Assembly: GCF_000622385.1 (NCBI RefSeq)
Contig: NZ_JASD01000001.1
Location: 1-64,000 of the forward strand
From: Sulfitobacter noctilucicola
Lineage (GTDB): Bacteria; Pseudomonadota; Alphaproteobacteria; Rhodobacterales; Rhodobacteraceae
DNA length: 64,000 bases
Direction of reading: 5' to 3'
The position numbers and the translations under genes were made by a program. The notes beneath the pieces were generated by a model. It was not told the origin of the DNA. It was given only the letters and a program-made list of their open reading frames with translations, and made no database searches. This document shows positions 51,653 to 59,147 of the stretch, in pieces. Positions within the stretch are counted from its first letter, which is position 1. The number at the start of each line of letters is the position of its first letter.

Positions 51653-52465
51653 ATGGATGATTTGGAGGCAAATGCAGGTGAGGGCGCGGACGGTAAGGAC
51701 CGTAACTTTGTCACGGCACTTGCCCGGGGTCTGGAGGTTTTGCGGTGTTTTCGCGATGGCGAAGTCAGCCTGAGCAACAGTGATTTCTCTGAACGCACCG
51801 GTCTGCCCAAGGCGACAGTGTCGCGGCTGACCCATACGCTTTGCGCCCTGGATTATCTTGTGGCTGATCCGCGTGGCGGGACATACCGGTTAAGCGCAGG
51901 TGTCCTGCATCTGGGGTTTGGTCTGCTGTCGGGAATGGATATCGGCGACCGTGCGATGCAGGAAATGGAAAAACTGCGTGATGGGCCGAATTCCAGCATC
52001 ACCGTAGCGCTGGCAGAGCAACATCAACTGGATGCAGTTTATCTCGCGACCTGTGTTTCCTATGAGAGTGTCACGCTGGCCATACGCGTTGGTACAAGGC
52101 TGCCAATTTTCCATTCTGCAATTGGTCAGGCGATTCTGATCGGCATGAGCACCGATGCCCGCGAGGCCGTGTTCGATATCGCCGCGCGCCGCGATCCGCA
52201 GACCGAGGCGGACGGGCGGGCATGGTACGCGCAGGCGCTTGCGATCTACGAAGAAAAGGGTTTTTGTGTCGGCTACGGAAGTTGGCGCAAGGATGTGAAC
52301 GGCATTGCCGTACCGGTGTTTTCGCTGGGTGGAAAACGCGTTTTTGGTCTGAATGTCGGGGGGCCGTCCTATCGGGTGAAACCCAAGCAACTGGAAACCG
52401 TTTATGGCCCGCGGCTGATAAAGGCTGCAGAAACCCTGAGTATCCGGCCCTTCCAAAAACCATAG
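51653..52465 (+). CDS. IclR-family transcriptional regulator
   Basis: 270 residues. An N-terminal winged helix (LARGLEVLRCFRDG ... RTGLPKATVSRLTHTLCALDYLV) leads into the IclR effector domain (HLGFGLLSGMD ... SYESVTLAIRVGTRLPIFHSAIGQAIL ... GFCVGYGSWRKDVNGIAVPVF). IclR proteins repress or activate catabolic genes in response to a small organic acid. It is the last gene of the acyl-CoA operon. The palindromes at 43573-43593 and 52474-52492 are its likely binding sites, which would place both catabolic operons under its control. Confidence 0.92.
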   Translation: MDDLEANAGEGADGKDRNFVTALARGLEVLRCFRDGEVSLSNSDFSERTGLPKATVSRLTHTLCALDYLVADPRGGTYRLSAGVLHLGFGLLSGMDIGDRAMQEMEKLRDGPNSSITVALAEQHQLDAVYLATCVSYESVTLAIRVGTRLPIFHSAIGQAILIGMSTDAREAVFDIAARRDPQTEADGRAWYAQALAIYEEKGFCVGYGSWRKDVNGIAVPVFSLGGKRVFGLNVGGPSYRVKPKQLETVYGPRLIKAAETLSIRPFQKP

Positions 52466-52473
52466 CGGCAAGA

Positions 52474-52492
52474 TGTTCCGCACTGCGGAACA
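52474..52492. promoter_or_regulatory. IclR-type operator upstream of the LivK-type transporter operon
   Basis: TGTTCCGCACTGCGGAACA is a perfect 19-bp palindrome (9-bp arms, one central base), 9 bp after the iclR stop and about 360 bp before the transporter's first gene. Its TTCCGCACTGCGGAA core matches the palindrome at 43576-43590 at 13 of 15 positions. Confidence 0.75.
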
Positions 52493-52855
52493 ACGGCGTG
52501 CAGGTGGCCCTTTGAGATTCGCGTAAGACGGGTTGGATTTCCAGAAATATGGATAGCATCGCATTGCCAGAAAAAGGGCGGATACCTGCATAAATTTTGC
52601 CCTGTATGTCGCTTTCAAAATGAACAGAAACTTCAATTATTTCAATCAATTCAAGGCTTCATACAAGGCTTTCGGCTGCCGCTTTTTGCGGCAGGGCAAT
52701 CGGGCCGTGTGCGGGGGGCGGATAGACACTTGGTTGTGACGCAGGGTTACAGAGCGTCTGTGCCCTTGACTTTGACAGGGGGTATGCAACTCTTTCGCTT
52801 AGCTAATGACCCTGAACAGATCAATCGGGGCGCAGCTTATCCTAGGGAGGAACAC
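52493..52855. other. Intergenic region upstream of the LivK-type operon
   Basis: This 363-bp stretch carries an AT-rich part at about 52570-52660 and a stable small hairpin at 52676-52694 (CTGCCGC, five T, GCGGCAG). GGGAGG lies 5 nt before the first gene's ATG. No gene or clear sigma-70 promoter could be assigned. Confidence 0.5.
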
Positions 52856-54100
52856 ATGAAGAAGATTACCAAACTTGGCGCGGTGTCCGCGCTGTCATTG
52901 ATCATCGGCGCCACTGCGGCATTTGCCGAAGATATCAAGATTGCGTTTATTGATCCGTTGTCCGGCCCGTTTGCCAGCACGGGTACAAATGGCCTGCACC
53001 AGTTCGAACATGCCGTGGATTTCATGGTAAACGACGAAGGTGGCGTTCTGGATGGCCAGACCATGGAAGTTGTCGGTTTTGACAACAAAATCAGCCCCAA
53101 AGAATCACTGATCCAGCTTCAGGTCGCGATTGACCAGGGTATCCGTTATATTGTTCAGGGTAACTCCTCTGGTGTTGCGAACGCGCTGACCGAAGCGATC
53201 GACAAGCACAACCGCCGCAACCCCGACAGCCGCGTCCTGTTTCTGAACTACGCTGCTGTTGATCCGGCGCTGACCAATGACAAGTGTAACTTCTGGCACT
53301 TCCGGTTTGATGCAAACGCAGACATTAAAATGGACGCGCTGACGGATGTCATTGCAGCAGACGACAGCATCAAAAAAGTTTACATCATCGGGCAGGACTA
53401 TTCGTTTGGTAAGGCTGTATCCGCTGCCGCGAACAAGATGCTGGGTGAAAAATCACCTGACATGGAAATTGTTGGTGACGAACTGCACCCGATCGGCAAA
53501 GTTAAGGACTTTACGCCATATGCGCGCAAGGTTGTGGCCTCTGGTGCGGATGCCGTGATCACAGGTAACTGGGGTTCGGACATGCTGGGTCTGGGTAAGT
53601 CGATCATCGAAAATGGTTTCGAAGGTCCGATTTACACGTATTATGCGGCCGGTTCCGGTATGACGGCGGCCTTTGGTGACAGCGCCAAGGATCGTATCCG
53701 TCTGATCTCTCAGGGTGCCATCAACCCTATTGGTTCTGACCGTGCACGGGACGCATACAATTCGTTCCTTGAGCGTCACCCCGATGGCAACATCGACCAG
53801 AGCCGTATCTACAACACAATCGGCATGTTGGCAGAAGCGATCAAAGAAGCCGGTACAGCAGATGATGTTGTCGCCGTGGCGAGTGCGCTGGAAAGCATGG
53901 AGTACGAATCCATGTGGGGCGGTAAACTGTTCATGCGTCCACAGGATCACCAGTTGATTCAGGACATGCATATTGGTGTTCACACAGATGAGGACATCGA
54001 GTTCCCCTACGACAGCTCGACGTTTGGTGTAAAAACTGAATCGACAATCGAGATGGCGTCTATGGACAGCCCGACAACTTGCGAGATGAAGCGCCCATAA
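52856..54100 (+). CDS. Branched-chain-amino-acid-type ABC transporter substrate-binding protein (LivK family)
   Basis: 414 residues from ATG 52856 with GGGAGG upstream. The Sec signal peptide MKKITKLGAVSALSLIIGATAAFA is followed by a type I periplasmic fold (IKIAFIDPLSGPFASTGTNG ... VQGNSSGVANAL). The family binds amino acids, amides, urea or hydrophobic acids. In this island it probably captures the acid or amide catabolised by the acyl-CoA genes. It is separated from the permease genes by a strong hairpin. Confidence 0.9.
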   Translation: MKKITKLGAVSALSLIIGATAAFAEDIKIAFIDPLSGPFASTGTNGLHQFEHAVDFMVNDEGGVLDGQTMEVVGFDNKISPKESLIQLQVAIDQGIRYIVQGNSSGVANALTEAIDKHNRRNPDSRVLFLNYAAVDPALTNDKCNFWHFRFDANADIKMDALTDVIAADDSIKKVYIIGQDYSFGKAVSAAANKMLGEKSPDMEIVGDELHPIGKVKDFTPYARKVVASGADAVITGNWGSDMLGLGKSIIENGFEGPIYTYYAAGSGMTAAFGDSAKDRIRLISQGAINPIGSDRARDAYNSFLERHPDGNIDQSRIYNTIGMLAEAIKEAGTADDVVAVASALESMEYESMWGGKLFMRPQDHQLIQDMHIGVHTDEDIEFPYDSSTFGVKTESTIEMASMDSPTTCEMKRP

Positions 54101-54111
54101 GCGCTTGATCC

Positions 54112-54142
54112 TGTCCCGCTGCGGTCGTGCCGTGGCGGGACA
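54112..54142 (+). terminator. Hairpin after the substrate-binding gene
   Basis: The arms TGTCCCGCTGCGG and CCGTGGCGGGACA pair over 13 bp (two G-U) around TCGTG, 11 bp after the stop. No T-run follows directly (ATTGTC). It resembles the hairpin after dctP and probably limits read-through so that the binding protein is made in excess. Confidence 0.65.
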
Positions 54143-54185
54143 ATTGTCTAATCTGAACACTCACTGCTAACCTTTTGGGGGACCG

Positions 54186-55142
54186 ATGGAACTCATCCTC
54201 GTCAATTTGATTGACGGGCTGGTGACGGGATTGCTGCTTTTCATGCTTTCCGCCGGCCTGACGCTTATCTTCTCTATGATGGGCGTGCTGAACTTCGCCC
54301 ATGCCAGCTTTTATATGCTGGGTGCCTATTTCGCCTATTCCATCAGCCTTGCTGTTGGCTTCTGGATGGGCCTGCTAATTGCACCGCTGATTGTCGGTCT
54401 GCTGGGAGCAGGTGTTGAAAGGTACGGGTTAAGACGTGTTCACCAATATGGTCACGTGCCTGAACTGATCTTTACGTTCGGTCTGGCGCTGTTGATCGAA
54501 GAATTGGTCCAGTTCATCTGGGGCAAGAACCAGATGCCATATGATGTGCCGGATGTTTTGAACTTCACGGCCTTTGCCATCGCTGGAAACTCCATCCCGG
54601 CATATAAGATTTTCATGATCTTTATCTCGGTCAGTATCTTTATTGGCCTGCTTTATATCCTGACCAAAACGCGTGTTGGGATGATCATCCAAGCCGCACT
54701 GAGCTATCCGCGGACGGTTGAAGCGCTGGGGCATAATGTGCCGCTGATCTTCATGGGTGTGTTCGGTGTCGGAACAGCGCTGGCCGGTGTGGCGGGCGTG
54801 ATTGCGGGGCCGGTGCTGGGTACATTCCCGGGCATGGCTTTCGTTCTCGGCTCCATCGTTTTTGTGACAATCGTTATTGGTGGTCTCGGTTCGCTTTGGG
54901 GGGCGCTGGTGGCGTCCTTGCTGATCGGCTGGATTACGACATTTGCCAAATCATACAACATCGCGATGTCCGATATTCTGAACGGGATCGGCATCTCGAC
55001 TCCCGAGAATATGAGCGAACATCCATTGCGGGATTTGTGGACGGTGACCAGCCCTCAGATTGCTGACATCCTGCCCTATATCCTGATGGTGTTGATCCTG
55101 ATCTTCCGTCCTGCGGGCCTTTTCGGAAAGCGTGAATCATGA
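54186..55142 (+). CDS. LivH-family ABC transporter permease
   Basis: 318 residues with about eight membrane helices. The start LVNLIDGLVTGLLLFMLSAGLTLIFSMMGVLNFAHASFYMLGAYFAY and the EALGHNVPLIFMGVFGVG loop that docks the ATPase are family hallmarks. It forms the channel with LivM. The stop overlaps the LivM start (ATGA). Confidence 0.92.
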   Translation: MELILVNLIDGLVTGLLLFMLSAGLTLIFSMMGVLNFAHASFYMLGAYFAYSISLAVGFWMGLLIAPLIVGLLGAGVERYGLRRVHQYGHVPELIFTFGLALLIEELVQFIWGKNQMPYDVPDVLNFTAFAIAGNSIPAYKIFMIFISVSIFIGLLYILTKTRVGMIIQAALSYPRTVEALGHNVPLIFMGVFGVGTALAGVAGVIAGPVLGTFPGMAFVLGSIVFVTIVIGGLGSLWGALVASLLIGWITTFAKSYNIAMSDILNGIGISTPENMSEHPLRDLWTVTSPQIADILPYILMVLILIFRPAGLFGKRES

Positions 55143-56461
55143 CCGACGAGATGACCAAAGACCCCAAAGGGCAAATCACAACCGACCCCAGCAAGCCCGC
55201 ACAGCGGATGCGCGCAGGGTCGATGACCATTACATTGGGTCCGTGGATTATCGCAGGCATTGCGCTGATGCTGATGCCTTTCATCTTCACGTCCAATTCC
55301 GCGCTGACAATCATGAACCAGATGTGGATCACGGTGATTTTCGCGCTGGCCTATAACATGTTGCTGGGTCAGGGCGGGATGCTGTCCTTTGGCCATGCGG
55401 TTTACATGGGTCTTGGCGGCTTCTTCTGTATGCACATCATGAATTACGTCGAAGACTACGGCGTTGCCTTCCCGTTGCCGCTGCTACCGCTCTTTGGTGG
55501 GTTGTTCGGCATGGGGTTTGCGATGCTTATCGGGTCATTCTCGACCTCGGGCGCAGGCACACGCTTTGCGATGATCTCGCTCGGGGTGGGTGAACTGATT
55601 GCCGCCTGTTCGGTCATCATCGTCGCCTTCTTTGGCGGTGAGGAAGGTATTTCGGGCGACCGGACCTATGGCCTGCCGTTCTTTGGTGTCGAGTTCCTGA
55701 AACAGATCGAAGTCTACTATCTGATTTCCTTCTGGCTGATGTTATCGGCGGCGCTGATGTATCTGTTCTCGCGTACTCCGGTTGGCCGGATGGCCAACGC
55801 GGTCCGCGACAACCCCGAGCGCGCGCAGTTCCTTGGATACTCCGCACGATGGGTCCGCTTCTACAGCTTCTGTGCCTCTGGTTTCTTCTGCGGCATCGCG
55901 GGTGGTCTGTTCGCCATCAGCTATGAAATCCTGACCGAAGAGAACCTGAACGCGGCTTCATCGGGTGTAATCCTGCTGGTGACCTTCCTTGGTGGTGTGG
56001 GCTTCTTCTTTGGCCCCATCATCGGCGCGATTGCCTTTACCCTGCTGCAAACGGTGCTGAGCCTTCAGACAGAGTTGTGGTCGATCTATGCCGGTGCATT
56101 GTTCCTTGCTACGGTGATGTTCTTTCCGGGTGGTTTGGCGGGTCTTTTGATGATGCACGTGCCAGCCATCAAGCTGGGTAAGGCGAGCGGATTGATTATG
56201 CCGTATATCAAGACACTGATCCCTGCTGCTATTGGTGTCTTGGGCCTATGTGCCTTGATCGAGATGACGTTCCACTACCGTCACGGGGCAACAGGCGACC
56301 ATGAGATGACGCTGTTCTGGACGACATTCGACAGTCACTCGATCCTGCCCTGGCTGGTTGCCGGACTGATCACAGTGGTGGGCATTGGCATTGCCAAAGT
56401 CACCGCCCCAAGCATGAAAGAAGCATGGGATGAAGCGAATACAGCAGGAGGCGGATCATGA
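55139..56461 (+). CDS. LivM-family ABC transporter permease with C-terminal extension
   Basis: 440 residues. The core (residues about 30-345) has the LivM sequence YNMLLGQGGMLSFGHAVYMGLGGF and the cytoplasmic loop NAVRDNPERAQFLGYS. Beyond the usual end, about 95 extra residues add two more hydrophobic segments (near 360-380 and 402-420). The start overlaps LivH and the end overlaps LivG by ATGA. The extension may be lineage-specific. Confidence 0.9.
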   Translation: MTDEMTKDPKGQITTDPSKPAQRMRAGSMTITLGPWIIAGIALMLMPFIFTSNSALTIMNQMWITVIFALAYNMLLGQGGMLSFGHAVYMGLGGFFCMHIMNYVEDYGVAFPLPLLPLFGGLFGMGFAMLIGSFSTSGAGTRFAMISLGVGELIAACSVIIVAFFGGEEGISGDRTYGLPFFGVEFLKQIEVYYLISFWLMLSAALMYLFSRTPVGRMANAVRDNPERAQFLGYSARWVRFYSFCASGFFCGIAGGLFAISYEILTEENLNAASSGVILLVTFLGGVGFFFGPIIGAIAFTLLQTVLSLQTELWSIYAGALFLATVMFFPGGLAGLLMMHVPAIKLGKASGLIMPYIKTLIPAAIGVLGLCALIEMTFHYRHGATGDHEMTLFWTTFDSHSILPWLVAGLITVVGIGIAKVTAPSMKEAWDEANTAGGGS

Positions 56462-57219
56462 GCGCACCAGCACTTGAGCTCACGGGCCTGAAGAAGAGTT
56501 TCGGCAAAGCCGAGATCATCCGCGGGATTGATTTGTCCATCGGCAAGGCAGAGCGCCATGCGATCATCGGGCCAAACGGTGCGGGTAAATCCACGCTGTT
56601 CAACCTGATCACCGCACGGTTCCCGCCCACGGCTGGCACGGTCAAACTGCATGGTGAGGATCTGGCAGGGCTTGAGCCGTACCAGATTAACCGCAAGGGC
56701 CTGTCACGGTCTTTCCAGATCACCAACATCTTTCCCAAGATGAGCGTGTTTGAGAACGTGCGCTGTGCGTTGTTGTGGGCGCAGGGGTACAAGTATTCCT
56801 TCTGGAATCTGGTGTCCCGCTCGCGCGGGCTTAATGAAGGGGCGGACGCCATTCTTGAGCAGATCAACCTGTTGGAACGGCGCGATGTCGCGGCTGGGCT
56901 GTTGTCTTACGCTGAACAACGCGCGCTTGAGATCGGGATTACCATCGCGGGTGGTGCGGATGTTATCATGCTGGATGAGCCGACGGCCGGCATGAGCCAT
57001 TCAGAGACCGATTATATCACCGATCTGATCCTCAAGGTAACGGCAGGCAAGACCCTGATCATGGTTGAGCATGACATGGGCGTTGTCTTTGGATTGGCGG
57101 ACCGGATTTCGGTGCTGGTTTACGGAGAGATCATCGCGACCAATACGCCCGAACTGGTGCGGGCAGATCCCAAGGTTCAAGAAGCCTATCTGGGCGCAGC
57201 GCTGGAGGCAGAACATTGA
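56458..57219 (+). CDS. LivG-family ABC transporter ATPase
   Basis: 253 residues. Walker A GPNGAGKST near residues 39-47; the LivG-type KMSVFENVRCALL segment; a modified signature (LLSYAEQRALEIG); Walker B VIMLDEPTAGMS; and VEHDMGVV with the switch His. It powers uptake with LivF, whose start codon overlaps its stop. Confidence 0.92.
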   Translation: MSAPALELTGLKKSFGKAEIIRGIDLSIGKAERHAIIGPNGAGKSTLFNLITARFPPTAGTVKLHGEDLAGLEPYQINRKGLSRSFQITNIFPKMSVFENVRCALLWAQGYKYSFWNLVSRSRGLNEGADAILEQINLLERRDVAAGLLSYAEQRALEIGITIAGGADVIMLDEPTAGMSHSETDYITDLILKVTAGKTLIMVEHDMGVVFGLADRISVLVYGEIIATNTPELVRADPKVQEAYLGAALEAEH

Positions 57220-57917
57220 TCGAAGTCAACAACATGCACGCCTATTACGGCAAGTCGCACATCCTGCAAGGGGTGACGATGAACGTACAGGAGGGCGAGA
57301 TTGTCGCGCTTTTGGGGCGCAACGGTGTAGGGCGGTCCACGACCTGCAAGGCGATCATGGGCGAGGTGGAACCGCAGGGTTCGGTCAAGTTCAAAGGCCA
57401 GGAGATTTCCGGCAAGAAAGCCTTTGAGATTGCGAACATGGGCATCGGGTATGTGCCGGAAAACCGCGATATCTTTCCGGGTCTGACCACGCGCCAGAAC
57501 CTGACACTGGGGCTTAAACCCGGTCAAAAGGACGGTGCCGGTCGCTGGTCGATGCAGATGATGTTCGAGATGTTTGAAAACCTTGATCGCCGCGCAGATG
57601 TCGAGGCATCGGTGTTGTCGGGCGGGGAACAGCAAATGCTGACCATGTGTCGGACATTGATGGGCGATCCTGACTTTGTGATGATTGACGAGCCGACAGA
57701 GGGTCTCTCGCCGCAGATGGTGCAAAAGGTGGCAGAAGTGCTGCAGGCGATTGCGGCCAAGGGGATTTCGACCCTGCTGGTTGAGCAAAAGCTGTCCATC
57801 GCCATGGACATCGCGCATCGTGTTTACGTGATGGGCCACGGTCAGGTTGTTTTCGAAGGCACACCGGACGAGCTGAAAGCGCGTGATGACGTGCGGAAGG
57901 AATGGCTCGAAGTCTGA
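57216..57917 (+). CDS. LivF-family ABC transporter ATPase with variant Walker A
   Basis: 233 residues, TTG start overlapping the LivG stop. The signature LSGGEQQMLTMCRTL, Walker B FVMIDEPTEGLSP and the switch histidine-region LVEQKL are normal for LivF. The P-loop reads GRNGVGRSTT, so the invariant lysine is arginine. The GAC/GGG codons here are clear, so this is not an ambiguous base. The partner LivG has a normal Lys. The heterodimer may use one normal nucleotide site. Confidence 0.9.
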   Translation: MIEVNNMHAYYGKSHILQGVTMNVQEGEIVALLGRNGVGRSTTCKAIMGEVEPQGSVKFKGQEISGKKAFEIANMGIGYVPENRDIFPGLTTRQNLTLGLKPGQKDGAGRWSMQMMFEMFENLDRRADVEASVLSGGEQQMLTMCRTLMGDPDFVMIDEPTEGLSPQMVQKVAEVLQAIAAKGISTLLVEQKLSIAMDIAHRVYVMGHGQVVFEGTPDELKARDDVRKEWLEV

Positions 57918-57941
57918 CACTATACATTCAGGAGAGCGCCG

Positions 57942-59147
57942 ATGAGCAGCTTTGACACGTCCCGTCTTGATCGGATCAAAGGTTGGATGCAGGGGTATGT
58001 CGACGCACGGCGCTACCCGGGGTGTTCGGTGCTGGTCGCGCAGGGCGGCAACGAGGTATTCTACCACGATTGCGGCCTGCGGGATGTTGCGGGCGGGCTG
58101 CCGTGGCAGCGTGATACGGTTGCGCGCATCTATTCAATGACCAAGCCGATTACATCTGTTGCGCTGATGATCCTGGTCGAGCGGGGGCTGGTGCATCTGG
58201 ATGCGCCGGTCTCAGACTTTATCCCCGGCTTTGCTGATGCGCGCTGTCTGGTGCCCGATGCGTCCGACCTGAGCCAGACCGAACCCTGTGCCGCACCAAC
58301 GCTGCACCAGCTCCTGACACATACGTCCGGTGTCAGCTATTCGTTCAATCCCGGTGTGGTGTCGACGGCGATGCGCGAAGGCAAGATGGACTTTGGTCCC
58401 GGTCAGCTGACGCTGGCGCAGATGTCTGACAAACTGGCGGAATTGCCGCTTGCGTTCAGGCCGGGCACCCGATGGGAATACTCGGTCGGTATTGATCTGA
58501 TCGGTCGGGTGATCGAAGTGATCAGCGGCAAACCCTTTGGTACATTCCTTCAAGATGAGATCTTTGATCCGCTCGGAATGGACGAGACGCGATTCATTTT
58601 GCCTGAGGGTCTGAAAGATCGCTTTGCCTCGCTATACACACCCTTGGCGGGGGACAGTTTTGATCTCAATGCGAAGGACAAAAGCGAAGAAACGCTGCGC
58701 CAGACGGACGGTGTTGAGGGGTCGCCGTACCTGGATACAAAGATGCAATCGGGCGGCGGCGGGCTGGTCGGTACGATTGATGACTATGCCAGGTTCACGG
58801 ATATGCTGCGGGCGGGGGGCAAGGGTATTCTGTCGCCCCATACGCTCAGCTTTATGATGCGCAACCACTTGCCCGGCGATATCGCGTCGATGGGCCCTGC
58901 GAGCTTTGCCGAACAGCCGATGGACGGAATGGGTTTTGGTATCGGCGGTGCCGTGGTGCTGGATCCGGGCCGCGTGCGTGTGCCGGGATCGGTTGGTGAC
59001 TTTTCCTGGGGTGGTATGGCCTCGACCTTTTTCTGGGTTGATCCGGTGCAGGATCTGTCTGTCATCTTTTTCACCCAGCTTGCACCAAGCAGTTCCTATC
59101 CGTCGCGCTCCCAGCTCAAAGCGCTCATTCATGGAGCATTGACGTGA
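57942..59147 (+). CDS. Serine beta-lactamase-like hydrolase (class C/esterase type)
   Basis: 401 residues. The SxxK motif is S65-x-x-K68 in IYSMTKPITS; the Tyr motif is in RWEYSVGIDLIGRVIE; GFGIGGAVVLDP covers the region of the third motif. There is no signal peptide, so it is cytoplasmic and more likely an esterase or amidase than an antibiotic resistance enzyme. AGGAGAG precedes the ATG. It follows the transporter and precedes the CoA ligase, so it may release an acid from an imported ester, amide or lactone. Confidence 0.88.
   Translation: MSSFDTSRLDRIKGWMQGYVDARRYPGCSVLVAQGGNEVFYHDCGLRDVAGGLPWQRDTVARIYSMTKPITSVALMILVERGLVHLDAPVSDFIPGFADARCLVPDASDLSQTEPCAAPTLHQLLTHTSGVSYSFNPGVVSTAMREGKMDFGPGQLTLAQMSDKLAELPLAFRPGTRWEYSVGIDLIGRVIEVISGKPFGTFLQDEIFDPLGMDETRFILPEGLKDRFASLYTPLAGDSFDLNAKDKSEETLRQTDGVEGSPYLDTKMQSGGGGLVGTIDDYARFTDMLRAGGKGILSPHTLSFMMRNHLPGDIASMGPASFAEQPMDGMGFGIGGAVVLDPGRVRVPGSVGDFSWGGMASTFFWVDPVQDLSVIFFTQLAPSSSYPSRSQLKALIHGALT

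Noticed and set aside
57186-58067. 293-codon open frame opposite livF
   Set aside because: Antisense to the LivF ATPase and to the start of the serine hydrolase; no ribosome site or domain.
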